Positions 53,390 to 61,491 of a DNA stretch of 64,000 nucleotides are shown piece by piece. Position 1 is the first letter of the stretch; each line of letters opens with the position of its first letter. Made by a program: the position numbers and the translations under genes. The notes below the pieces were generated by a model, which was given only the letters and a program-made list of their open reading frames with translations, had not been told where the DNA came from and did not search any database. Source of the stretch: Bacteroidota bacterium (GTDB lineage: Bacteria; Bacteroidota; Bacteroidia; Bacteroidales; Dysgonomonadaceae); NCBI GenBank assembly GCA_023437305.1, contig JAEZGN010000008.1:62001-126000 (forward strand), in the 5' to 3' direction.

Positions 53390-53927
53390 AAAACAGATCG
53401 ATTTTGTCAAGGCGGTTTATCCAGCAGCAAAGAGACTGCATGAAGAAAAACCGAATGATTCTATACACCCCATTTTTGAAACGATGCAAGCAGCACTTGA
53501 ACGTGGATGGAGTTTAGATGGTAAGCTTCCGAATAACTTATTCGGGATAACTAAAGGTAGTTCTTGGAATGGAGAAACACAGCTCGTAAGAACAACCGAG
53601 TACTTCAGCAATCCGAATGTAACTTTTAAGTCTCCTGAGATGGTTGTCGGTACTCCTGAAAAGCTATCGAACGGTAATTACAAATACGTAGTGTATCGTT
53701 TATTTCGAGTGTACGACACACTTGAAGATTGCTTATATGACCATCAATCGTTATTTCGAAAGTCCGGTTATGCAGATGCTTGGCCATATAGGAATGATCC
53801 AAGAGAATTCGTAAAAAGGTTAATGGATGATACAGGGTGGAAATATGCCACAGGTCCCGAATATATCAAGACTGCATTATCAATTATCGGTACCGTAGAA
53901 CAAATCGTAAAAGAAGAAGGATTATGA
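53379..53927 (+). CDS. Endolysin, FlgJ-type N-acetylglucosaminidase
   Basis: The 182-aa enzyme has the glucosaminidase pattern: MQAALERGWS with the catalytic Glu, NNLFGITKGSSWNGE, RTTEYFSN, YRLFRVYDTLEDCLYDHQSL and a C-terminal TGWKYATGPEYIKTALSI. It should cleave peptidoglycan glycan strands during lysis. No signal peptide is present, so it depends on the holin. I start at ATG 53379; ATG 53373 (two codons earlier) is also possible. Confidence 0.88.
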   Translation: MATKKQIDFVKAVYPAAKRLHEEKPNDSIHPIFETMQAALERGWSLDGKLPNNLFGITKGSSWNGETQLVRTTEYFSNPNVTFKSPEMVVGTPEKLSNGNYKYVVYRLFRVYDTLEDCLYDHQSLFRKSGYADAWPYRNDPREFVKRLMDDTGWKYATGPEYIKTALSIIGTVEQIVKEEGL

Positions 53928-54481
53928 AAAAAATAATCTTAATAGTTCTCTGTGGAATTGTCTGTCTGATTATAGGCTTCTTTATCGGTCGATCAACTAT
54001 TGATTCTGAGCCGAAGAAAGAATATATAAAGGGTGAAATGGTTACAGGATCAGTAAGTCCGACACAGTTTGAACTGATAAAAGAAGAAAAGCCAAATATC
54101 CAATATAAAGACACAGGGAGTATAAAGTATTTGATCATTCCTGTTGATACATCTGCGATAATTGCTGATTATGAACTAAAGCGGACATATAAACTGACGC
54201 CCTTTGATAATAAGACGCAAGGTAAGCTTGAGTTATTCCCGGTTATTCAATATAACAAACTATCGGCTTTAGATTATAACTTCACTCCTGTAATAGAACG
54301 CCAGACAATATATAAGACTAAAGTATGGCAGCCTTTCATATCAGGCTCTTACTCTACTTTAAATTACATCGGAATTGGAGGAGGAATATTCTATCACAAT
54401 CTAGGATTCGAATATCAATATCAGAAGAGTTTAGGTAGTCAGAGCAACGGACATTTGTTTGGGGTGATGTATATGTTTTAA
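53924..54481 (+). CDS. Membrane-anchored protein with barrel-like C-terminus (DUF6808-like), spanin candidate
   Basis: The 185-aa protein starts with a membrane helix (IILIVLCGIVCLIIGFFIG), then a periplasmic stretch (about 25-135). It ends with alternating Gly/aromatic beta strands (FISGSYSTLNYIGIGGGIFY ... HLFGVMYMF) and a terminal Phe, as in outer-membrane proteins. It overlaps the endolysin by 4 bases. Position and the two-membrane plan suggest a spanin, the last step of lysis. The start at 53924 replaces an earlier in-frame start inside the endolysin gene. Confidence 0.6.
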   Translation: MKKIILIVLCGIVCLIIGFFIGRSTIDSEPKKEYIKGEMVTGSVSPTQFELIKEEKPNIQYKDTGSIKYLIIPVDTSAIIADYELKRTYKLTPFDNKTQGKLELFPVIQYNKLSALDYNFTPVIERQTIYKTKVWQPFISGSYSTLNYIGIGGGIFYHNLGFEYQYQKSLGSQSNGHLFGVMYMF

Positions 54482-54579
54482 TTTATTAAAGGTTAAACTT
54501 ATGGAGTCGTTTAGTCGTGAGATTGAATGTTTTTTTAATGTTTATTTTAAAATATTGAATATAAACAACTATATTCGCT

Positions 54580-54596
54580 TTAAATTTTAACTAAAT
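54580..54596 (+). promoter_or_regulatory. Late-like motif variant before KilA-N gene
   Basis: TTAAATTTTA (54580-54589) differs from the exact late motif by one base and is followed by ACT-AAA. The ATG at 54610 comes 20 bases after the 10-mer. Confidence 0.3.
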
Positions 54597-54609
54597 CTAA
54601 TACAGAAAT

Positions 54610-55440
54610 ATGAATGAAGATGCTCAACTTAAATTAGCCTTAATAGAGAGGAATTCAGAAAATGATATGCCCATACAGCAAAGATTAATGGATGGGTATA
54701 TAAATGCAACAGAATTATGTCAAGCAAGTGGAAAAAATTTCAATGATTACTCTAGACTTAAATCAACCAATGAATTTATAGATGTGCTTTCTTCCGAAAC
54801 GGGAATTCCCGTTTCGACTCTAATACAATCTGTTAGAGGCGGTGATGTTAGATTTCAGGGGACATGGGTACATCCACAAGTCGCAATTAATCTTGCGCAA
54901 TGGGCATCGCCTAAATTTGCAGTATTAGTATCAAAATGGGTATTCGAATGGATGAGTGGTAATATCCCAAGCGCAGGGAAATTGCCTTATCATCTTCAAC
55001 GATATATGATTAATAGGACCCAAATTCCCCCTACCCATTTCTCCGTATTTAATGAACTTGTATATAATCTGATAGCACCTTTAGAGGATTATGGGTATGA
55101 GCTTCCTGATTCAATGGTTCCAGATATATCAGAGGGGAGGATGTTCGCCGATTGGGTAAGACGAGCGAAAAAGCTAAATCCTGATAACTTTCCAAGATAT
55201 AATCATACATACCCTGATGGTCGTAGTTTTCCTGCACGCCTATACCCGAATGAATTATTAGCAGAATTTAGGGAGCATTTTCATAATGTATGGTTAGTGA
55301 AAAATGCCCCAATATATTTTGCTCAAAGGGATACTAACGCGCTCCCATATCTAAGGAAAATGATAGATTCATTGCCCGAAGGTAAAAAACAAGAGGCTAT
55401 TGATAGCTATAATAAAGTTGATAGAAAATTATTAAAATAA
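54610..55440 (+). CDS. KilA-N-domain antirepressor-like protein
   Basis: The 276-aa protein has an N-terminal KilA-N domain (about 20-120; DGYINATELCQASGKNFNDY, then TWVHPQVAINLAQWASPKFA and VSKWVFEWMSG). The C-terminal domain (about 140-260) is shared with the Bro-N protein (LEDYGYELPDSM, PDISEGRMFADWVRRAK, YNHTYPDGRSFP, ALPYLRKMI). It is the last phage gene, in its own unit ended by a strong terminator. It probably binds DNA or another regulator. Confidence 0.85.
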   Translation: MNEDAQLKLALIERNSENDMPIQQRLMDGYINATELCQASGKNFNDYSRLKSTNEFIDVLSSETGIPVSTLIQSVRGGDVRFQGTWVHPQVAINLAQWASPKFAVLVSKWVFEWMSGNIPSAGKLPYHLQRYMINRTQIPPTHFSVFNELVYNLIAPLEDYGYELPDSMVPDISEGRMFADWVRRAKKLNPDNFPRYNHTYPDGRSFPARLYPNELLAEFREHFHNVWLVKNAPIYFAQRDTNALPYLRKMIDSLPEGKKQEAIDSYNKVDRKLLK

Positions 55441-55450
55441 TGCAATGTTC

Positions 55451-55484
55451 AAACCGCTTATCTGTTGAGATAGGCGGTTTTTTT
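55451..55484 (+). terminator. Strong terminator at prophage right end
   Basis: A 13-bp stem (AAACCGCTTATCT at 55451-55463 with 55468-55480, one wobble pair) has a GTTG loop and a run of seven T. It ends the KilA-N transcript and marks the last identifiable prophage element. Confidence 0.85.
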
Positions 55485-56299
55485 AATATTTATCTTTAGA
55501 ATGAGTTTGCTAAATATATGATAGCCAAATTTATTTTTAGATTAAAAAAATACATATAATTGTCAATATTTTCTATTTTTGTAACCTTAAATAATATTTA
55601 AAGTGGCAAAAAATCATAACCAAATATAAAAGATACCCATCTAGATTTAGTCAGACTTATTTTGGGCGGATTAAATCTAGTAAAGAGATGATTATAATAT
55701 TTCTTTTAAAGAAATGGAGAAGGAAGTTGGAAATACAACTATTGTTGCAACTAGAATTATTGCTCCTTATTTAGATTCTTTGTTAATTAGATAAGATAAA
55801 CAAAATATTTATGTTTATTTTATTTCCTCGATAGAGTCGCTTGTCTGGGAAGATATGCGGCTTATTTTTGCTTTCTCCATAACTGACTTTTATACTTAAT
55901 TTATCCCAGATACCACTTCAATGCATCGATAGCCTCTTTTACGGATCGGACAACTACATACTAATTTGATCGAATTTGATGATTTTATTAATTTTACATT
56001 AAGCATTAAATATTTTTTATATTTTCAGAATGTATATTAAAATAATTTAATACATTTGGACAGAAGTATTCATAAGAAAAGCAAGGTAATTAAAAGAACT
56101 AATTTAACTTTTAAAATAATTGCTTATGGATATACATTTCAATTTCTTACACTGGATATTGTCCAATATAAATCTAACAATTTTATTGCCCAAATTCTCT
56201 CATCTATATCAATAGAGAAGAAGACTTATTAATCTTTTAAGAAGACAACGTAATGGATATCGCCCTGTATCCACATTCACACTTAATATAAAATAAAAC
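55485..56299. other. Gene-poor, AT-rich junction region with possible gene remnants
   Basis: These 815 bases have no intact gene that I can support. Two minus-strand pieces read like protein in different frames: VVRSVKEAIDALKWYLG (about 55901-55960) and a 21-codon frame beginning MEKAKISRISSQTSD (55815-55880). They may be remains of a gene lost at the prophage border. A TACATTTG box at 56051-56058 could be a -7 element for the gene at 56300, with a long leader. Confidence 0.4.
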
Positions 56300-57457
56300 A
56301 TGAAAACAATTGCACTTTTTTTAGCAAGTGTTCTTGGCTGTGCTATACCTATGTCTGCACAGTTGAATACTTCCCACAACCAATACCGTGCTGGAGATGT
56401 ACTGGTCAAACAGCAGGTAGAGTATGTAAACCCGGGAGAAAGCGGAACCAACAAGCTCTGGGATTTCAGTAAGCTCAAATCTGTCAACGATGAATATACT
56501 CTTACCTATTCTCTTCCTCCCTTGGAAGGTGATAGTATATATATACTGGGTAATACCCGTTATTTAAAGAAGAAGTTATCGGACAATGAACTGATTGTGG
56601 GTACAGAACACAACACGATGTACTATTATCATTTAACAAATGATTCTCTCTTGCAAACAGGACATGAGAACCCTTCGGTGGTATTGAACTATACCAATCC
56701 TATGCTACTGGTACATTTTCCGTTAAACTACGGGCAAAGGTCTTCATCAGACTACAAATCAAAAGGAGTTTATTCCTCTACAGTAGATATACAGACACAA
56801 GGGATAATGACTACTACAGCCGATGCTTATGGTAAGATGATCCTTCCATCGGGAGACACGCTTAGCCCTGTCCTCAGGGTAAAGACCATACAAACAATCT
56901 TTGATATACCGAATGAGAACAGTTATAGAACAGATGAAACTGACAATGCCGGTAAGCAGTTGGAAACCTGCCGTTGGTACAGCAAAGGATATCGTTACCC
57001 TGTTTTCGAAACAATAAGGAATATCAATTTGAAGGACAGTACGGAGATTTTCAAGACTGCTTTCTTCTTTCCGCCTCAAGATCATTTATATCTGGACACC
57101 GATCCCGAGAATCAGGCACTGCTGGATGAACTGTGGAAAGAACCGCAAGACAACAATCAGAACACAGACAAAGAACAAGTCAAGACTGTCACATTGGACG
57201 ATGTGATGACCTGCCGGCTGTACCCGAATCCGGTGGAATCGTTTTTGAACATAGAATATGAGTTAAAGGAGGATGCCAAAGTCTCTTTTGAGTTGTATTC
57301 ACTGGAAGGTATGCCTGTCAAGAAAGTCACTTCGAAGAACAGGACAAAAGGCACATACTATGAAACGATAGATTGTTCGCCGCTTTATCCGAAGAACTAT
57401 GTATTAAGGATTACAGCTAACAATATGTTTGTTAATGAAATTATTATTAAAAAGTAA
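56300..57457 (+). CDS. Secreted protein with T9SS (Por) C-terminal sorting domain
   Basis: The 385-aa protein has a signal peptide (MKTIALFLASVLGCAIPMSAQ), a beta-rich body and a C-terminal type A sorting domain (about 308-385; CRLYPNPVESFLNIEYELKE ... YVLRITANNMFVNEIIIKK). It should be exported by the type IX system and either released or anchored. The next gene starts directly after its stop codon, so it is co-transcribed with two RHS-type genes. Its own activity is not known. Confidence 0.85.
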   Translation: MKTIALFLASVLGCAIPMSAQLNTSHNQYRAGDVLVKQQVEYVNPGESGTNKLWDFSKLKSVNDEYTLTYSLPPLEGDSIYILGNTRYLKKKLSDNELIVGTEHNTMYYYHLTNDSLLQTGHENPSVVLNYTNPMLLVHFPLNYGQRSSSDYKSKGVYSSTVDIQTQGIMTTTADAYGKMILPSGDTLSPVLRVKTIQTIFDIPNENSYRTDETDNAGKQLETCRWYSKGYRYPVFETIRNINLKDSTEIFKTAFFFPPQDHLYLDTDPENQALLDELWKEPQDNNQNTDKEQVKTVTLDDVMTCRLYPNPVESFLNIEYELKEDAKVSFELYSLEGMPVKKVTSKNRTKGTYYETIDCSPLYPKNYVLRITANNMFVNEIIIKK

Positions 57458-60400
57458 ATGAAGAATACTATGAAAAAGATACACTTAATTATAATACTAT
57501 TAGGGCTTTCAATTATTTGTTATGCACAGACAAATGTCAGCATAATTCCTCCAAATCCAGAAGCGAAACTCCTTGACAGATTTACGTTCTATCCGGTATC
57601 CCCCGCAACAGGTATCCCTGATATAAGTATTCCCCTTTATGAGTTTAAAACATATAATTACAGTATACCTTTTCAGCTAAGATATCACTCGGCGGGGATC
57701 AAATTTTTAGACGATAGTCCATATCCGATTGGATATGGATGGAACTTGTCATCATCTTTTAGAATAACGAGGAGTTTACGAGGAGGTAAACCTGATGAAA
57801 AGTATATTATATCACCTCAAGAATTACAAAATACAAAAAATACTCTAAATGCGTCAAATGATTGGACGCCTAAATCGTTAGAAAAAATGAGATATGTCGC
57901 AGATTGGGGGAATTCCTATTTGGGTAATAGTATTGATACTGATTATGATATATTCACTCTCAATTTACCGGATGCATCAGCTTCATTTATACTACAAAGA
58001 GAGTCAGATTCAAATCAATTAAAGTGTGTTTGCTTAAATAATCCAAGGCTTAAAATAAAAATCCTCAATATAAATGATTATATATATGCCTTTGAAGTAG
58101 TTAACGATAAGGGAATTAAGTATATTCTAGGAGCAGAGTCAATAACGGGGAGCCCTGGAGACAATCAGTATCTAGAAATGAATGCTGGATTTCCTTTAGG
58201 ATGGATGCTCAATAAAATAATACTACCCAATAATGAACAAATAACATTCCAATACCAAAAGGAGAATATTGATTCCCCATATGGAAGATATTATGATCCT
58301 ATTAGAGGAATACAGCAGAGAATAATTCATAATCCATCAGGAGGTACTCCTGCAGCTTGGACCTATGAAGATTTTTGTCCGTTCCCTATTGATACAGATA
58401 ATTACGAAGATCTAATTTTTTATAGTATTCAGAATTGGGCACAATTTCTGAAACAGATTAACTTCCCTAACGGAAAAATGGTCTTTGATTACCAGAACAA
58501 GATGTTACAAAAGATGGAAATATATAATAATTCAAAGAAAATAAAAAATATTATTTTCTCCAGATCTTCTGAAAAACCATATCTATTGTCACAACTTCAA
58601 ATCGATGAACAATCCCCTTATAAATTTAAATATGATACATCCAATGATTTTACAAATATGAATGCTGTTGATTTTTGGGGATTCTACAATAATTATTACC
58701 CCAATGTTATTAATAAGGATAGAATTCCAAAATATGCATTCGAGTGTAATATTTCTATTGGTAGTGCCGATATATTATCAAATGAAGCAACAAAAACGAA
58801 TATATTAACTCAAGTGATTTATCCCACTGGCGGTTACTCTGCTTTTGAGTATGAGTTAAATGAATACTGGCAAGGGAGTGAAACAAATGGTAATAAGGCA
58901 AAAGGTTGTGGCCTTAGAATAAAAAAAATAAGACTGTATGACCCTATTACTAATAAAAATATAACAAAAGAGTATAAATATGGAAAAAATGAGTCTGGGT
59001 ATGGTAATTTGCTAATTTATCCTCACGAATCTTTATATTTTTATTCTTCATATTCTTATAGTTATATAGCTGAAACAAATTATACATTTACGATACGTGA
59101 GACCTCATCAGGGCGTCACAGCAGATCTGAATATCTGGCCACCAATCTTCCTATATGGTATGATCAGATAACAGAATATGGTGATGAAGGGAAAATTGTA
59201 TATACTTATGAATATTCTCCAAATTCATTTATTCCGGCACCTGATATTAAAACAGTCTACAATGATGATGTTTTTTCTTATTGTTCGCCCTCACCTTGGC
59301 TGAGAATTAAGAAAACCTTTGATAAGAATGATAAGCTGGTAAGGGAAGAAGAATATACCCGTACAATGATAGGGGCTGGAATGATACCCGGTCTTATAGT
59401 TAAACCCCAAATATCGGATGGTGCTCAGTTCGGAAATATGATAGGTTGGTTTAAGAATAATTCAACGTTTGATATTTTTCTTTCGTTCAGTGGAAAATAT
59501 GTTTCCCAACCTTGTTTTATATGGGAATATAATCTGTATACTGGTGAAGAAAAATTATCTTCTCAAATTATAAAATCTTATGAAGGAGACAAGATTATTC
59601 AAAGAAAAAAGACATATACTTATAATGATATCGGATTACTTATAAAAGAGTCTGATGAAAACAGTGTAAACGGGATTTTAGAAAAAGAATATTCATATCC
59701 GTTATCAGGCACTCTTTTTGATAAGAATATGATTTCAACACTTTTAAAAACAAAAACAAAAAATAATGGTAAATCGATCGGTGTAACAGAAATCTATTAT
59801 CCTTCAACGGCAATACTGCCTCAGGAAATGAGAACCTCTACAACAGATGAAAGTGGGATGCGTACTGAAATAAGTTACAATACATATGATACTAAAAACA
59901 ATCTACTTCAATCTACTTCTTTAGATAATATTAGTACAGTCTACCTTTGGGGATATAACAATCAGTATCCTATAGCTGAAATTAAAAATTCTACATATTC
60001 GGAAGTTAATCAAAAGCTGGGACAAGTATTAATTGATAGAGTCTCTGCAGCTACAGTGCCAGCAACAGCAGACATTCAAAAAGTAAATGAACTCAGAACA
60101 TCCTTGCCAAATTCATTTATATCTACTTATACCTATGACCCACTCATCGGAATGTCTACAATGAATAATCTTAATTTATTGACCTCATCCTATGAATACG
60201 ATTCTTCAGGAAGGCTAAAGGGCATTAAAGATAATGAATCAAAAATAATTTCATCTTATGTATATCACTATGTACCGTATCCGCCGATGATACCTACTTG
60301 GAACGTATATGATGAGTATAATAAAGGGGCTTCGACTAATTTTACAGTTACAATAGAAGGAGGATCCGGAAACTTCTCTTATAGTTGGTATATAGATGGG

Positions 60401-61426
60401 GTATTAAAACAAAGTGGTAATAATTATAACTACATCCCGAACCAAATAGGGACAGTGAATTTGATCTGTGTAATAAAAGATAATACCTATAATAATGAAG
60501 TTACTTTAAATAAAAAATTGACAATAACGTATGCCCCATTGAATTACCAACTTAACAGTATCGATAAAACATACACTCAGACTGAGTTTTCAACAACAGT
60601 TTCAGGTTTCGGCGGATCTGGTAGGTTTAGTTATAGGTGGTCTATTGTAAATTTAAAAGGAACAGAAATTTATGGAACTACGACCAATACAAATGTTTTG
60701 AAAACAACAATAAAGGATAAAGGTGACTATCGAATTATTTGTACGATTAAAGATCTAGAAACAAATCTTGCTCAAGAAATGTCAAGATTTGTCAAACTCA
60801 TTGTTTTCAATTTGAGCTTTGATAGTGATCCGCAAGCTGTAGTTGGGACTTCATGTACTTATGGGATAAGTGTGTTTGGAGGTAGTGGCTCTTATTCTTA
60901 TAAATGGGCCCTTTCTGATATGACAGGAACTATTTTACAAACAGCAACATCAGAGAAGTTCTTTGTTAATCATACGACTTCTGAACCAAAATCTATTTCT
61001 TGTACGGTGAAGGATTTAGTAAAAACAGGAGAGGAGACTGTTTATAAAACGGTATACCCTGCCGATCAAATATTAAAATTTGAGAATATATTTAATAACC
61101 GTGATGATATATTTTCAACTACAACGGCGAGGTTAACTGCCAAAAAGAAAGCAACTATAAATTTGGATTTATATTTTATACAAGCAGCGGGTTATTCTAG
61201 TTTGGTCGTAGTAAAAATAAATAATCAGCGATTTGAATATACAACAGATCAGATCAATACAATTATTAGTGGCGAATTACAAGTTGGGAATAACAATATA
61301 ACACTAGAATTAAATTGTCCTGACGACGGAGCTAAACCATCAACTTCTGCAAGGCTTCAGTTCTCTTCAGCGACACCAGGAACATTATTCGAGACTTCTT
61401 CTATTTTGGAAGCTAACTATTATTAA
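57458..61426 (+). CDS. Large secreted RHS/YD-repeat-like protein with Ig/PKD-like repeats
   Basis: The 1322-aa protein has a signal peptide (an alternative start is at 57470, MKKIHL). The N-terminal part (about 25-130) has VSPATGIPDISIPLYEF and FQLRYHSAGIKFLDDSPYPI, typical of Bacteroidetes RHS/YD proteins, followed by many YD-like strands (about 280-900) and YLWGYNNQYPIAEIKNSTYS near 830. Three Ig/PKD-like repeats end it, each with a GGSGxFSYxW core (SGNFSYSWYI, SGRFSYRWSI, SGSYSYKWAL). It is probably a cell-surface or secreted polymorphic protein. Neighbour genes are similar. Confidence 0.8.
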   Translation: MKNTMKKIHLIIILLGLSIICYAQTNVSIIPPNPEAKLLDRFTFYPVSPATGIPDISIPLYEFKTYNYSIPFQLRYHSAGIKFLDDSPYPIGYGWNLSSSFRITRSLRGGKPDEKYIISPQELQNTKNTLNASNDWTPKSLEKMRYVADWGNSYLGNSIDTDYDIFTLNLPDASASFILQRESDSNQLKCVCLNNPRLKIKILNINDYIYAFEVVNDKGIKYILGAESITGSPGDNQYLEMNAGFPLGWMLNKIILPNNEQITFQYQKENIDSPYGRYYDPIRGIQQRIIHNPSGGTPAAWTYEDFCPFPIDTDNYEDLIFYSIQNWAQFLKQINFPNGKMVFDYQNKMLQKMEIYNNSKKIKNIIFSRSSEKPYLLSQLQIDEQSPYKFKYDTSNDFTNMNAVDFWGFYNNYYPNVINKDRIPKYAFECNISIGSADILSNEATKTNILTQVIYPTGGYSAFEYELNEYWQGSETNGNKAKGCGLRIKKIRLYDPITNKNITKEYKYGKNESGYGNLLIYPHESLYFYSSYSYSYIAETNYTFTIRETSSGRHSRSEYLATNLPIWYDQITEYGDEGKIVYTYEYSPNSFIPAPDIKTVYNDDVFSYCSPSPWLRIKKTFDKNDKLVREEEYTRTMIGAGMIPGLIVKPQISDGAQFGNMIGWFKNNSTFDIFLSFSGKYVSQPCFIWEYNLYTGEEKLSSQIIKSYEGDKIIQRKKTYTYNDIGLLIKESDENSVNGILEKEYSYPLSGTLFDKNMISTLLKTKTKNNGKSIGVTEIYYPSTAILPQEMRTSTTDESGMRTEISYNTYDTKNNLLQSTSLDNISTVYLWGYNNQYPIAEIKNSTYSEVNQKLGQVLIDRVSAATVPATADIQKVNELRTSLPNSFISTYTYDPLIGMSTMNNLNLLTSSYEYDSSGRLKGIKDNESKIISSYVYHYVPYPPMIPTWNVYDEYNKGASTNFTVTIEGGSGNFSYSWYIDGVLKQSGNNYNYIPNQIGTVNLICVIKDNTYNNEVTLNKKLTITYAPLNYQLNSIDKTYTQTEFSTTVSGFGGSGRFSYRWSIVNLKGTEIYGTTTNTNVLKTTIKDKGDYRIICTIKDLETNLAQEMSRFVKLIVFNLSFDSDPQAVVGTSCTYGISVFGGSGSYSYKWALSDMTGTILQTATSEKFFVNHTTSEPKSISCTVKDLVKTGEETVYKTVYPADQILKFENIFNNRDDIFSTTTARLTAKKKATINLDLYFIQAAGYSSLVVVKINNQRFEYTTDQINTIISGELQVGNNNITLELNCPDDGAKPSTSARLQFSSATPGTLFETSSILEANYY

Positions 61427-61491
61427 GTTATCCATAGTATTAATAGGAATACTCAATTTTTTAGTGTTATAAAAAAATTATACATTCAAAT

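Larger units (their letters stand above)
17345..55484. mobile_element. Siphovirus-type prophage, about 38 kb
   Basis: A continuous set of phage genes runs from a clamp-led replication operon through terminase, portal, capsid, tail, tape measure, tail fibre and lysis to a KilA-N protein. Order and content match a long-tailed (sipho-like) phage. Host genes (pheS and tRNA-Arg; T9SS and RHS genes) flank it. The left border lies between 17101 and 17345, the right between 55485 and 56299. I find no integrase, CI-like repressor or flanking repeat, so exact ends are not fixed. All structural genes look intact. Confidence 0.88.

Noticed and set aside
17088..55463. Shared 9-mer CGCTTATCT at 17088-17096 and 55455-55463 as att core
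   Set aside because: Both copies lie inside unrelated terminator stems and the match does not extend; chance is likely.
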